This document shows, one piece after another, positions 29,401 through 42,758 of a stretch of DNA of 64,000 nucleotides (position 1 is its first letter; each line of letters starts with the position of its first letter). The stretch comes from Branchiostoma floridae. Its lineage: Eukaryota; Chordata; Leptocardii; Amphioxiformes; Branchiostomatidae. The translations under genes were made by a program, and so were the position numbers. The stretch is from assembly GCF_000003815.2 (NCBI RefSeq), contig NC_049997.1, forward strand, positions 1,945,199 to 2,009,198, given 5' to 3'. The notes below the pieces were generated by a model. The model did not search any database. It saw only the letters and a program-made list of their open reading frames with translations, and had not been told where the DNA came from.

Positions 29401-32400
29401 TTTAGAAATAGGGAAATATTGATAGACATAAAATAATACAAATTGTTATCTAATTTGCATAATCATTGAAAAATTGTTATAATATCAAAGTTGTTAATAA
29501 TGATAACTTCATTCTTGCAACATTTGGCAGCTACGATATTTGAATGTTATGAGACATATATCAAGTAAATTAGGGTCTCATTTACATAAATTATTAGAAA
29601 ATACTACAATAGCTTTCTTTGCTAAGACTTTAATACTTTTAGCATATTGTTATTTAGCTAGAGAAGATGATCAACTGATATGATTTATGTAAATGAGGGT
29701 CTGATTTGTAAAATTGATGAGAAGCATTTATTAGTTCACCCTTCATTCACAAGAGACCCCTTTTGACAGCAATGCTCTCTGAACATTCATCGACAGGCGA
29801 ATGGAATACGTCTATCAAAGCCCATTGATAACAACAATCCTTAATTCTTATGAACAATAAAACCGTCGCCATGGCAATAATTTTCATTGCCACACTTTTT
29901 CTTATTGGACCGGTCCAGAAAAAACGGACTGGAAAAAATTAGGTGGACCGGATGTTGGACCAATTAGAAAATTAAGAGATTGTTTTATCAGGCATTCACA
30001 CGTTTTGGCGCTTGCAGGTGGAAAAAAATAACGAGTGAAGTAGAGTAGGGTTCATAGTAATTTCTACCAAGTTTTACAGCCAATCATACAGGTGCAATTA
30101 GCATTGTAGGATTTTAAAACGCCAGTATAAGTCTAATACTCCACCAAACAGATTTCTTTCTAGTGGAATGGACCATACTTGGTCGAGTCATACTGCATCA
30201 GGTCCAGGTTCAGATCCGGACCTGGACCTGATCCTTTGGACCTGAACCGGACCTGGATCTGAATTTTCTGTACCGGTACCCACCCCTAGTGGAAACCAAT
30301 ATATTAACTGGTGTGCTGAATTGTTACATAACAACGGACCGTCTAAAAAAGGTGTCAGAAGTCATTCGTTATGACCAGGTGAGCCACCGTCTGTTTATTG
30401 AATATCTTGCCATTTTTTTTTATTGACTGCCATTCAGGCTTGAAGACAACTATGAGATGGCAGAAGGGGTGTGTATTCCAAGAAGTGCCCTCTACATGCA
30501 CTACCTGGACTTCTGTGAGAAACATGACATCCAGCCAGTTAATGCTGCTAGTTTTGGAAAAGTGAGTACAAATTTCATTTTAATTTAATTTTAAATTACC
30601 ACATTTTATAAATAGATTGTCAATGTAGGGAGAATTTATAGCAGGTCTAAATAAAGGGGCACAACAGGCTTGCTGTCATGATTAACGGGCGGATCCAGGA
30701 TTTTGCAAAGGGATATGCTGTTGTAGGTCACGAATGCGCAGCGTAGCTGCGCGGGGGGAGAGCACGAGAGGGGGTTAACCCCCCTCTCGTTGGGGGGATT
30801 GAGAACTTTTTAAAATATAGAGGCTCTCTGGTGCATTTTAGAGCCATTTCTGTGCAAAAATGACCAACGAATCAACACTGATTTTTAGGGCTGAACAAAT
30901 ATAATAAACGTCATCTCAAATTTGTGTGACATTAGATTTCTACTGAAAATATTTGTCCCATCGCCATTGCAGTTATGTCCACCATGACGGTAATATTGAA
31001 TGTTTGTAACTTGTATACAAGATAAATGCCAATATGTTGTATTTTATCGGCACAGAAATTACAAAACAAACGGTAAGTTTGGGGCAACAAAAAGTTATTC
31101 CATGTCTACGTCCTATGACAAATACATGTATAAACACAGGCGCACACACAGAATAACTGCAAGTCGGCCCCGGTCATGCATCAAGCTTAATAACCACACT
31201 GTGACGGTGACGTACCGCTATCATTACCATTTCTATCTACATACCACTAGTAGTAAAGCACCAGCGCAGTTCTATTTTAGTAATACGTCAACTGGGTGCC
31301 TTTGTGCCACCTGCCTTCAACCGCCCTGCCACGCCCTACCACTTTCATTTACAACAACAAAAGGATCGCCAACTGATCTTGCGAGATCTCCAAGTTGACA
31401 ACCTTTGTTGCTTGCCAAGCTGGTTTCGTCTCTCCAAGGCGTTAAAAATGGTTTACATGTATATTAGAATCACAAGGGATAGAACATCGTCAAGTTTTTG
31501 TTGAATTTTGGTTCCTAAGTTCAACGTCAGCGCCAGATAGGTAGGTCGGTTGCCTCTGAGCCCAAAGGGCGTATCCGAGTATGACACAAGTGGGCCCGAA
31601 GATCGACGAAGCCGAGCGAGCAAGCTCCGCAGGACGTCGGGATTATTGCCAACGTCCTGGTTACGCAACATTCTGGCTATGCCCGCAAAGACCGACGCAA
31701 TGAGGAAGTAAAAGCGAGAGGAATGCGTCTTTTTATTTTTTTATTATTTTTTTTTTATTTACAAATAATATTACAAAACAAAAACAAAAGGTGAACCATC
31801 CAAAACCTTAAGTCACATATACAAAAGAAACATAACTATTATGTAAAGCGTAAATCAAGCAAAGGCTCATGAATCATTTTGAAATAAATGTCCCCACTTG
31901 CCATGATGCTTCATCATCTTCCATCTCCTGTTTGCAATTTGACCTTAAACCTTCTCGAAGAAGTTGACATAATTTGTAAATGATATGAAATTAATTCTTT
32001 TAGATTCTCTGCATTTGTAAATGTACATTTTTACCAATAAAATAATAAGATTGCCTAATACAGAGGCTCCTTGATTTAGATTTCCAAAGATAATATTAAA
32101 AGAATTTACAATTAATGTTTCGCCTACTTTTTCAACAAACCATGTTTTTACTTTTTCCCAAAATTCAATTACTTGGGGGCAGTCCCAGAAGAGATGTAAA
32201 TATGTCTCCTCCTCCATATGACAAAGTGAGCACAAAGGGCTGTCAACACATTTCCAAATATATAATAATCTATTGGTAGGTAAAAATTTATGAAGGAATT
32301 TGTATTGGAAGAATCTAGTTATGGGGTCAATAGTACTAAAAATTACAGAAGTATATACTGATTTCCAAGGAATAGGGGTGTCAAAGAGGTACAGCCATGC

Positions 32401-35400
32401 CATTTGTACATTTTGTGGTATATCAATCAACTTTTCAGATACAAGAAAATGTTTGTTTAAATCCTTATTTATCTTAATTCTCGATAACCATTCACTACTA
32501 TGTTGTTGGGGTCTACAAACTAGAGTAGGAGTAACTCCTATAAGAGTGGATTTCCATTTTTTTGGTATTGCAGTAAGTAACTGTAGATAGACAAGGTTGT
32601 TACACACAGGACCATATATATAACACAATTCATTGTAGGACATTATTGTACCATCAATATTCAAAAGATCATTTACAAATATGATATGTCTATTAACAAA
32701 AGAATTAAAGATAATAGGCTTTCCTCCAACTTGTATGTTTGTGTTCATCCATAAAACCTGTTGCCTGATCTCATCAGGGGTTGTGGGAGGTTTGTATAGG
32801 TAGCTATACCAAGCATTGAAGATTTCTGATAAGAAAGTACTTAGTGTGAGGTCTTGTGCAGATTTTAACTGATAAAAGGGAAACAATGTAGTTTCAATAC
32901 AGGGATGAGTATGCAGTATACATGCTGTAAACCAGTCTGGGTTAAAAAATAATTTGGGTATCCAGGAGGCTTTAAGTGTCAGTGCGTGGGCATAAAGATT
33001 AACTAGTTTCAGACCCCCGTTTTCCACAGAGTTGTATAAAGTTTTCCTCCCCACCCTTTCAGGACCACCATTCCAGATAAAAGTGAATATTTTTTTGTCA
33101 TAGTGTTTAAAGAAGTGTTTGTCTGGCAATGGTAAGGTCTGAAAAAGGTACGTGAATTGAGGAACGAGCAAGGAGTTGATAATTGTAATTTTTCCAGATA
33201 ATGACAATTTTTTCCCCTTCCATGGGAATAGGAGTTTGTCTATTTTGGCTAAGCGAGGGTCGAAATTTTGAGTCACAATATTGGATAAGTCTACAGGGAT
33301 ATAAATACCTAATATCTCTATACCTCCATCTACCCACTTAATAGGATGACCTGAGGGTAATACAAAATTTGTGTTTTTCAAAGTTCCTATCCTTAAAACC
33401 TTGCACTTATCAAAATTCAATAGAAGGCCAGATATATGAGAAAAGGAATCAAAATCTTCCAGAAGTCCATAAAAGGAAGAAATATCAGGGGTGAAGGGAA
33501 AATTGGAATCATCTGCATACTGAGAGATTTTTGAGGTTCTTCCTTTGACAGATAATCCGGATATGTTATGATTCCGACGAATTTTAATTGCCAACATTTC
33601 AATTGCGATGATAAATAAATAGGGGCTAAGGGGGCATCCTTGTCTTACTCCACGGTGTAAGGTGAAAGGGCTAGATATATAACCATTATTGATAACTGAA
33701 CTTGTTATGTTACTATATAAAACTCTGACCCAGGCAATGAACTGTGGTCCAAAATTAAAGAATTCAAGTGATTTTATAATAAAATCCCACCTTATGGTAT
33801 CAAAAGCCTTTTTGTAATCTGAAATAAAAATTAAGCCAGGTTTTCTTCTTTCTCATAATAATCAATTAAGTCTAATATCCGTCTTATATTGTCCCCGATG
33901 AATCTCCCCTTTACAAATCCTGTCTGGTCTTTATGAATAATATCAGTTATAACTGTTTTAACTCTAAGGGCTAAGTATTTTGAAAGAATTCTTACATCAC
34001 AACACAACAATGTTAAAGGCCTCCAATTATCTAAAATTGTGGGATCTTTGTGCTGACCTTCTTTCCCTTCCTTTAACAATAAAGAGATAAGGCCTTGCTT
34101 TTGGGAATTGGACAAATAACCTTGAGAAAGTGAGAAATTAAAACAATCTAACATGGGGGTTTTAAATACAGAGTAGAAATGTTTATAAACTTCAACTGGG
34201 ATACCGTCTAGCCCAGGAGATTTAGATTTTGAGAAAGTATTGATGGCTTTTATTAGTTCTTCATCTGTGATAAGACCTTCACATAACAGTTGCTGTTCAT
34301 TGGACAGTTTTTTATTATATTGTGCAGGAAAAAAAGGCTCTATGTTTCCTGGGGATAGGGGCATTGGGGGCTCTTCAAAGGAATATAGAGAAGCATAGAA
34401 TTCTGACTGTTTTTCTAAAATTTCTTGGGGATTACTGGTAAAGACATTCTCAGATATTTTCAGTTTCTGTATGTTTTTCCTAGTGTAATTTCTATGTGCC
34501 AATTTCAAAAAGTATTGTGTGCATCTATCCCCCCACTCCATCCAGCGAGCTCTTGACATTACTATTAAACCTTTAGCCCGTTGGTTATAAAGTAATTCTA
34601 ATTGTTTTTGTTTTCCATCTAAGTCATCTAAAATAGATTCAGAGGGGGATGGCATATTATCAATTTGGCTTTGTAATTTATTAATATCATCTGTAAGTTT
34701 TTTTTCCTTAGCTAAGTATTGTTTGTTTTTCCAACTACTGAATTTAATACAATGTCCCCTGAAAAAGCATTTTGCAGTATCCCATACAGTATGGGGATCT
34801 GCTGTTCCTTGATTTATATTAAAAAAATCATTCATAATTTTGACAGTATTATATTGAAAAGAGCTATCATCTAGTAAAGACAGATTGAATTTCCAATATC
34901 CCCTCCCCCTAGGAAACTAGGAAACTGTGCAATAACAAAAGATAAAGCTATTAGATCTAAACTTATCGGCTATAACACATTTGTTTACTCTATTAATAAA
35001 GGAAAAACTAGTCAGGAAATAATCAATTCTGCTTGCTTGTCTGCGGCGGCGCCAAGTGTAACGCACTGTTGTAGGATTTCTAAATCTCCAAATATCATGT
35101 AAGTCAAATTTACTCTTAAGTTCCGAAATGGCTTCATAAGCTTTGGGGTGATAAGTACGGTTGGTAGAAAATCTGTCTAATAAGGGGTTTTGTACAGTGT
35201 TGAAATCTCCAGTGATAATAAGATTTTCAGTACTGTCAGCAAAATTGTCTAGTTCCATAGATAAATTCAAGAAAAATTCAGGCTTATCATCATTAGGAGC
35301 ATAAATATTCACAATACAAAATCTAAAATCATCTATAGACAAATCAACAATAATCCATCTACCATTAACATCAAGCTTTGTCTGGTGGATATGGGGGTTA

Positions 35401-38400
35401 ATGTTGTTTTTAAATAGCATGGCTGTACCCCTTTGATTGGAGGTTCCGTGACAGAAAATCATGGTACCTCCCCACTCACTTTGCCATCTCTCTTCTACAG
35501 GTATTGAGGAATGAGTTTCTTGTAAGCAAATAATATGGTAGGGCTTGTCTCTTAACCAAGTAAATAACTCCCTTCGCTTAACAGAATCACTAAGGCCGTT
35601 ACAATTATAACTTGAGGTTTGTAATTCTACCTGAGTCATGTCTTCTGGGACTGGTCACGCAGGGTGGGGAAGATGGTGAAGATGTATGAAGGCATAGGGG
35701 AAGTTCATCTGGGCAAGATGAGGGTGATGAAATCATAACATCTGTACTAGTAAAAAGGAACAAAACTGAACAAACATCAACAAAAGTCAAATAAAGTGCA
35801 ACTGGATGGTTCACAAAAACATAAATGTACAGGGTCACAATAGCCCTGTGCTTCCTGTCTCCTGGCAGCATCATTCAAATGCGGCACTGTGTGTCTGCCA
35901 TAAATCTTATCATTAATTGTACTATTCCACAAGAAGCAAAAGATCATACAAACAAAAACAGAACTCATATTAACATAACATAATTACTGTCTTAGTATGA
36001 TCAAAGAAATTAAGTATGAGAAATGGTCTGATTCAAGAAATCATAACAACATAATCACCATTCTGGTATAAATCAAGCAGGAATGGAAATCAAAAACAAC
36101 ATAACGATCTCTGCTTCAGTACAAATCAAGCAAATTCAAAAACTCAAAACAACATAACATAAATATAGAAATCAGTGTGGTTCAAAAAACTCAATAACTT
36201 ACATAATATAATCAAATTCTTTGCAAGGAAGTCAAATAAATAAGCATAGGCAATAATACTGAAAATTAAGCAGAGCTCTAGTATAGTTCATGAACCATTA
36301 CTTAAAGAAAAACACCTGTGACAAAGCCACACTTGCATTATGGTGATAACTTTAATATGCAAACTGAACTTTTTCAAGTACACAATGATTGTTCAGGAAT
36401 AAACAAGATATTCAACTGGCATGGTATCAATAATTCACAAGTTTACGAGAAAACAAGATCCACAGCATCCACTGTTTTCAGAGTTTTACCATCAACAATC
36501 AATGTTACACGAGTGTCTTTTTGTGGGACTCGGATGAACACTCTCGCCTCTCTCCTATCAGTCTTGGCCTTGGCAATCACACTGTCTCTCTCTGGCATCA
36601 GTTTGGCCCTGGCTTGCTGCAATGGACGTGGTAAGTGTTCGTGTACAGCATGGCCCTTCTTCTTGTCTCCTGGTAGCTTCCTCCATGCGCTCAGGATCAG
36701 CTCCCTGTGTTGTAGACTCACCAGTCGCACCAGCATAGCTGGGTTGGGTTGGTTCTGTGTAGGACGGGACAGCCGGTGTACTGCAACAAACGGTGGAACC
36801 AAGCTCATACCAAGATGGCCGGACAGGAAACTGAGGACGACTTGCTCCGGGGACTCTTCCTGGTGGTGCACTAATCCGCGGATAATAATGTCCGATTTCA
36901 TCGAATATCTTTCGGCGAGTAACATATCACGGATCCGCTCCCGCTTTTCAACTTTCAGTGCTTGCTGTAGATCCTCTATTTCCTTGTTCTGAAAGCTGAC
37001 ACTGTCACGCAAGTCATCCACTTCGGCCGCCATTTTTCCTAGCTTAGTGTTTACGCTCTGTATCTGTACGGACAGTTCCTCTCGGACAGACTTAAACTCA
37101 GCCATAACCTCGTCATGCAGTGACTTACTTTGTGTAGACAGTAGGTGTACAAGAGGACGTAGTTCCGGTGAAATACTGTCAAAGTTGGGGTCCTCGCCGC
37201 TCGCCATCTTCGTAGGTGGGCCCTTCATCTGTGCGCCGAGCTGCTTATCTGGGCTCGTTTGGTCACTGCTGCTCTGTCTTGCCCGTTTTGCCTGCTTCCG
37301 CATTCCGCATACCCACAGGGAACACAGTCACTCGTATCTGGCGAAGTAGTATTAGAGACCAACAAAAAAAAAAGGCGGAAAACAGCTTTTTGGCCACACA
37401 CAGTACTACATGTATTACCTACTCGCCGCCATCTTGGAGAGGAATGCGTCTTGGCATTGTTAGCGGCTTTGTATTGTTGCCGCTCCGCTGCAACTTTCGC
37501 TGATTTTCTGGATTTCTTTGTGAAATTCCTTTTTTTTTGTGTGGTCCAGCCAATTTTTTTTTTTCGGTCCAGCCGAAGGGTGCCGGGTGCCCCCCTAAAT
37601 CCACGGATGATTAAAACCATATTAATTGATCAAATATGCCAAGGGGATGCAACTTGTGCTGAAAACATCAGTTCAGTGCCCTCCATTTTTTCAAAGATCA
37701 GCCTTATCATACTAGTGTGCCCTGTTCACACAAGGAGAATTTCTGCTCAATTTTCAATAATAAGTCTACAGGAACAAAAGCGTGCAAGATGTGTGGAAGT
37801 AAGTTGTAATTAGAATTGTCTACTAGCCATTAAATTGTGAAAAGTGGCAGCACAAATTTGCCTTGATTCCATGCAATATACTGGTCGAGGATATCATCAT
37901 ATCAGATGTCAGCACGGGAAGCCCCCTACTATTATAAAACAATTAGCTTCCAGACAAATGTCCAGGATATTTTGTCTTCGCTTTCAACTTCCACATATTA
38001 CCCATAATGAATATCGCTGTGCATGCACAATCTCAACCGTGAACTGGCTTAAGATTTTGTGAACAACAACCATATGCAAAATGTCATGTCATGCCATGTG
38101 AGTGCCCCGTCTCCCGCTAAATATTTCTTTTAAGTAAGACTTATTACTTGCCAAGCATCATTTTCTTGGCAATGATAGGAACCTTTGCTGTACTAAACTC
38201 GGCACAAAAAGTTTGGAATATCAACTTTGGCTGATCATATTTCCGTTGCTTCTGCATTGATTTTAATGTCTTAACGGGGGCAGCCCTAAGATGCCCCCTG
38301 CCCTAAGATGCCCGGATTTTTTGCTGATCCTTTTATGCTGATCCTATTTTGCTGATCCTATTATCCTACTATTTTTTTTTATAAAGACTTTGGTCCCAAC

Positions 38401-41400
38401 TCTATAGCCTGACTGTGGCCTGGCAAATACAGTTTACAAACAAAGTAAAACTGAACTGCAGGAATTAGCACAGGAACAAATTCTACACTACACACAAGTA
38501 GATTGCAAATGTCACTTTGAGAATGTCCTGCCCTTCAACGAATGTTACCAGCAGGGCTGTCTCCAGGACCCGTCCCTCCGTCTCTGGACTGAAATTTGCT
38601 TGTTGGGACAGAAAAAAATATTACCCCATCCGTCCCAAAAAATATGAACTTCATGACATGAAACTGTTGTAGATTTATTTTCCTGACTTTAAAATGCCAC
38701 GTTTAAAATGCCTTCGATTCGGTCATCCAACAGCCAAAAGGACACTATACTCTTATCAAATGTTAAAGATAAACTTGGATGTTCTGTATACCAAAGATTA
38801 CGTGAAAAAAGGATAAATTGAATCCTTGACACCCACACCCATACCAGCAGGATGATACAGTAATGCACACAAAAATTGAAATTTGGGCACTTTTTTTTCA
38901 TGACCTACCGGTACTGACGTAAGTAGCCTTGGTGCTCGTTTCACAAATTCATAATCATAAGGAGCTTGATACCATATGAAAGAAAATCACACACACTTTC
39001 TACATTAAAATTGATGCAGAAGCAACGGAAATGTGATCAGCCAAAGTTAATATTCCAAACTTTTTGTGCCGAGTTTATATAAATTAAATATGCTTTCACA
39101 AATATTATTATTAAACTCCAGTACATGTTCGTCAAGTGCTATGTATTATTTATTCGTTTGGATGATGGGTATATCTCTGAAACAAGCCTCCCTGGGAGAA
39201 AAGCACACTCAAGCAATCCATTGCAGCATCTACGCTACACAGCATAACCACCCGGACGTGTCCCATGCATGCAGTCTCTCAAATATCTAATACTGGTAAT
39301 GTTACAGCAGCCTTCGGCTGCATTGCAAAAATTAACTGAAGAGTGAAAATTTTATCTATTGGCTATTGCGTCAAGCATATAGCTAGATACGAGGTAACAT
39401 TTGAAGAGCAAATAAGAGGTGATGTTACAGTTCTGGGCCGAAGGGTAAGCAAAAATTAATAGTCATTATGCCCAAAGAAGGTGTAACATGACATTGGGAT
39501 CAGAACTGTATTTGTTTTAGAATGATACACTCTGAATGGATGGCATTTGGTGACATTAGTGCACAAGAATTAGGCTGTGCATCTCAGAATACTGACTAGA
39601 AAACGTTATTTCAGCGCCAGTTCCTCACTGGGTGCCAAGTGCGGAACGGATTGCTTCAGTACCTTCGCACGAAACTCCGTTTGTGACCTGTCCAATGCGT
39701 CTTAAGTTATTTGAATGTCTTGGACGATCACCACACCAGACGGCGTGTGACAGACGTATTATTGTCTGACAAAACGTCTAAGATGATCTGGACGGCATGA
39801 AAACGCTTGGACACAATTCTAGATTGGCACCTTTGAAAGTTTGATGCGTCTGGATGGCCATCAGTGCAGGGCTCGAAATACTTTTTTTCAGCAAACCTGC
39901 ACTGGTGCAGGTAACATTGAAAATTACCTGCACCGGACAAGTTTTACCTGCACCACTCTGAATTTAGGAAGTATTGATCATACTAAAACTTCAAAAACTA
40001 TTGCTAATTTTTCTTTGATTTATCCTTTATAGGTGGTAACGGTCAAGCAGCTGATAACAATCCAATAGCATATACAATTACATCATAGGACATTTATGAA
40101 TAAAACTCAGTACATGGACCAGTGCAGGTTAGGTGCAGGAAGACATAACAAATACCTGCACATGTCCAATTTTACCTGTACTTAGTCTAACCAGCATATG
40201 CAGGTGGTATTTCGAGCCTTGCAGTGCCATTCGAGGTGTCATCTGAAAGGGGCACACGGATGCTAGTACTGCTTTCCACTGTGCGGACACCCCTGTGGGG
40301 AGCAGATGCCTCCGGGGATGGATCAAACGCTGATTGATAACCCGTTCACACTTTAAAAAAAAGGCAATTCGGATAAAACAGTTATTCGAATAAAAAATTT
40401 TCTATCCATCCCAAATTGTGTTCACACAGCTCTTCGGCAATCCGATTAGTGATAAAAAACTATATTCCTGCACAGGTTGAGGGATTTCTCAACTCCATGC
40501 TCCGCTATTCCTTTGGAGATATCCCTGTTCTTATGGACTTTCCCGAGCTTTTTCTGCATCTCCTTAGTCTGAAAATAACTAATAATAATCAAGTAATAGC
40601 AAGCTGCCTTCGGTTCTTTAAGTCTTTCATATCATGATTCAATCAGTACTACCCATCAGTAAAGTATAATGCTAAAGGAGTAGGAGCCCTACTAGTGAAA
40701 GTTTCTAGACTGAAAAATTTCCATTCGGACAAAGTAAGAAATTTTTGCCGACTTGGGTCTGTATGTAGGTCGACAGGATATAACTCGAGAAATTGTGGAT
40801 GGAACTTTTTGATTTTTTGCAGGTGTGTAGCGGTTGTCGAAAGGCATGCTTAGTTCGAAAATGGGTTACCTGGCGTTTTCCTACGGTACAGTAGCGAGCT
40901 TGGTATTTTTTTGGGTGTTTTTCGAGAAGCATAAGTCAAAATGCAGCTGGGCGATTTCCACGATATTTGGCAGGTGTGTTGCAGTTGTGGAAAGGATTGA
41001 CATGTGCGAGAATGGTTTAGCTACCTTTTACCTATGGTGCTGTAGCTGGCTTTGTATGTAAGTGCGTTTGTCTGTATGCAAGATAACTCGAGATGTTCTT
41101 GATGGATGCTAATGATATTTCGTTGATAGGTAGGGGACACAGAAAGGAAGGTCAAGTTCGATAATGGGTCTCCTGGCGACTTGCTTTGGTACTGCAAGTG
41201 AGCATCAAAGTTTGCGCCTAAATTTTCCAGAAGTGCCAGGTTCATGATTTTTTAATGGTTGATAGCTGTTGGGACTAGGAGTAAATGGTGTAATTATGGG
41301 CCCCCTAGCAGATTGTTTGGAACTGCAGTGGGTCTTATAGTTTGTAACTTTTTAGATGGATAACTTCTGAGGGGATTAATGGATATTTTTTGTTTTTGGT

Positions 41401-42692
41401 AGGGAGGTACTTTGGGTGATTATCAACATAATGAGATGCAAATTATGTAAATCACTATCTATTTAATATAATTACTTAGGGAAACTTAATAAACTGCAAT
41501 TTACAGCAGAAGCCTGTAGGGGTGGTCACGCCATATTAACCCTCAGGTCTAGCTGGTGGGGGTGGTCACGCCATATATATTAACACTCAGGAGTCTTGCC
41601 ACCCTTTAAACACATGTGGCAATCTAGGAAGAATCAAGGAGGAATGCCATGAACATTTTTGCTGTTTTCAAGAAGTGACTGCCATGTCTTAATATATTAA
41701 CTTTGAATTTGAACTAAGAAGTGAGTCGGACACGTTTACAAAGTTTACAAAATGTTTCTCATGAGATACATGTTATATCTATGAGGGCCATCTAAAATGT
41801 ATCAATGGGTGAACAGTTTGTGGATGTTCCCTGTGACTGCATCAGGGATTGCCTATCAGTGCAAGTCAGCCTGGGATGACCCGGGTACTAAAAGGTCAAC
41901 CATACTTCCTTTCACCTCCTCTAACATGTCCTGCTGTGACACTAGTTTAATTTAAGATTGATATCACAACAGCAGTGAACATTTACATTGGATACAATTA
42001 TCACACGCATGGTTTATAGAATAAAGGGTTGAAGAGTGAGAATTATTGCATTCTATTATTATCATACAAACAGGTTAAAACCTAGTAAATAAATCGACCA
42101 AAACATATTAAGTCAGTGTATCTGTGTGTGTGTGTGTATCTGTATATATATGTGTGTGTGTGTGTTTGTGTACCTATGTATGTATGTGTGTGTGCAGAGA
42201 GAAAACGATTTTTGAGGGCGACGACCCACGCACCCACATATTTTGCACTACGTCGTCATGAGCCCCGAAGACGCAAGCGGCCGCAAGGGAGTTTTGGAGA
42301 AATTTTAAATCAGGACACTTTGAATGCCATTTCCTGCATTTGAGGGAAACATTTTGCTCGTAAAAAAATCTAAGTTTGATAATGAAATTTCTACTAGAAA
42401 AAGGTCGTGGGGGACGACGCTCCGGTAGCATTTTCCTACCATGTCCAGTGCAGACGGCGCGAATCCTCACAAGGGAGGTCCTTTGAAATTTTGAAATCTG
42501 GACCCTCTGAAACGTCATTTCCTGCATTTTCAGGGCCAAATTTTGCCAGTAGACTAGCGAGATTTGATGAAATTTCCATTAGTGAAAATATACACAAGGG
42601 TTTCAGCTTGATTTTGAGTGTTTCAGCTGTCGCCCCCACGATCTATTTTTTGTGGGGGCGGCCGCCCCCACTGCCCCCATGGTGCCGCCGCC

Positions 42693-42758
<66 letters not shown>

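Larger units (their letters stand above)
8128..30437 (+). other. RFX4 intron 2 (22.3 kb)
   Basis: A phase-2 intron. Bases 8128-14058 contain only short tandem repeats and no recognisable element or gene. Bases 14059-30437 are a transposon-rich block described in separate entries. Between those, 17812-18650, 23430-24080 and 25906-26760 hold no element I can name. Confidence 0.85.
31732..37436 (-). mobile_element. Nearly full-length L1/Tx1-like non-LTR retrotransposon, antisense to RFX4
   Basis: On the minus strand the order is a 133-bp 5' UTR beginning CAAGATGGCGGCGAGTAG, ORF1 (coiled coil plus RRM-like), an 800-bp spacer, ORF2 (endonuclease, reverse transcriptase, CCHC-like tail), and a 3' UTR ending in an A-rich tail (31732-31761). 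A perfect 16-bp target-site duplication, GAGAGGAATGCGTCTT, flanks it at 31716-31731 and 37437-37452, fixing both ends. ORF1 is open; ORF2 has at least two frameshifts, so this copy is probably dead. The L1/Tx1 assignment is from ORF order and RT motifs. Confidence 0.9.

Noticed and set aside
36318-36992. 224-codon plus-strand frame
   Set aside because: Antisense shadow of LINE ORF1 (36443-37303 minus), which has coiled-coil and RRM-like sequence; the plus frame has no recognisable motif.
37259-37813. 184-codon plus-strand frame across the LINE 5' end
   Set aside because: Crosses the target-site duplication and the element boundary; low-complexity translation with no family match.
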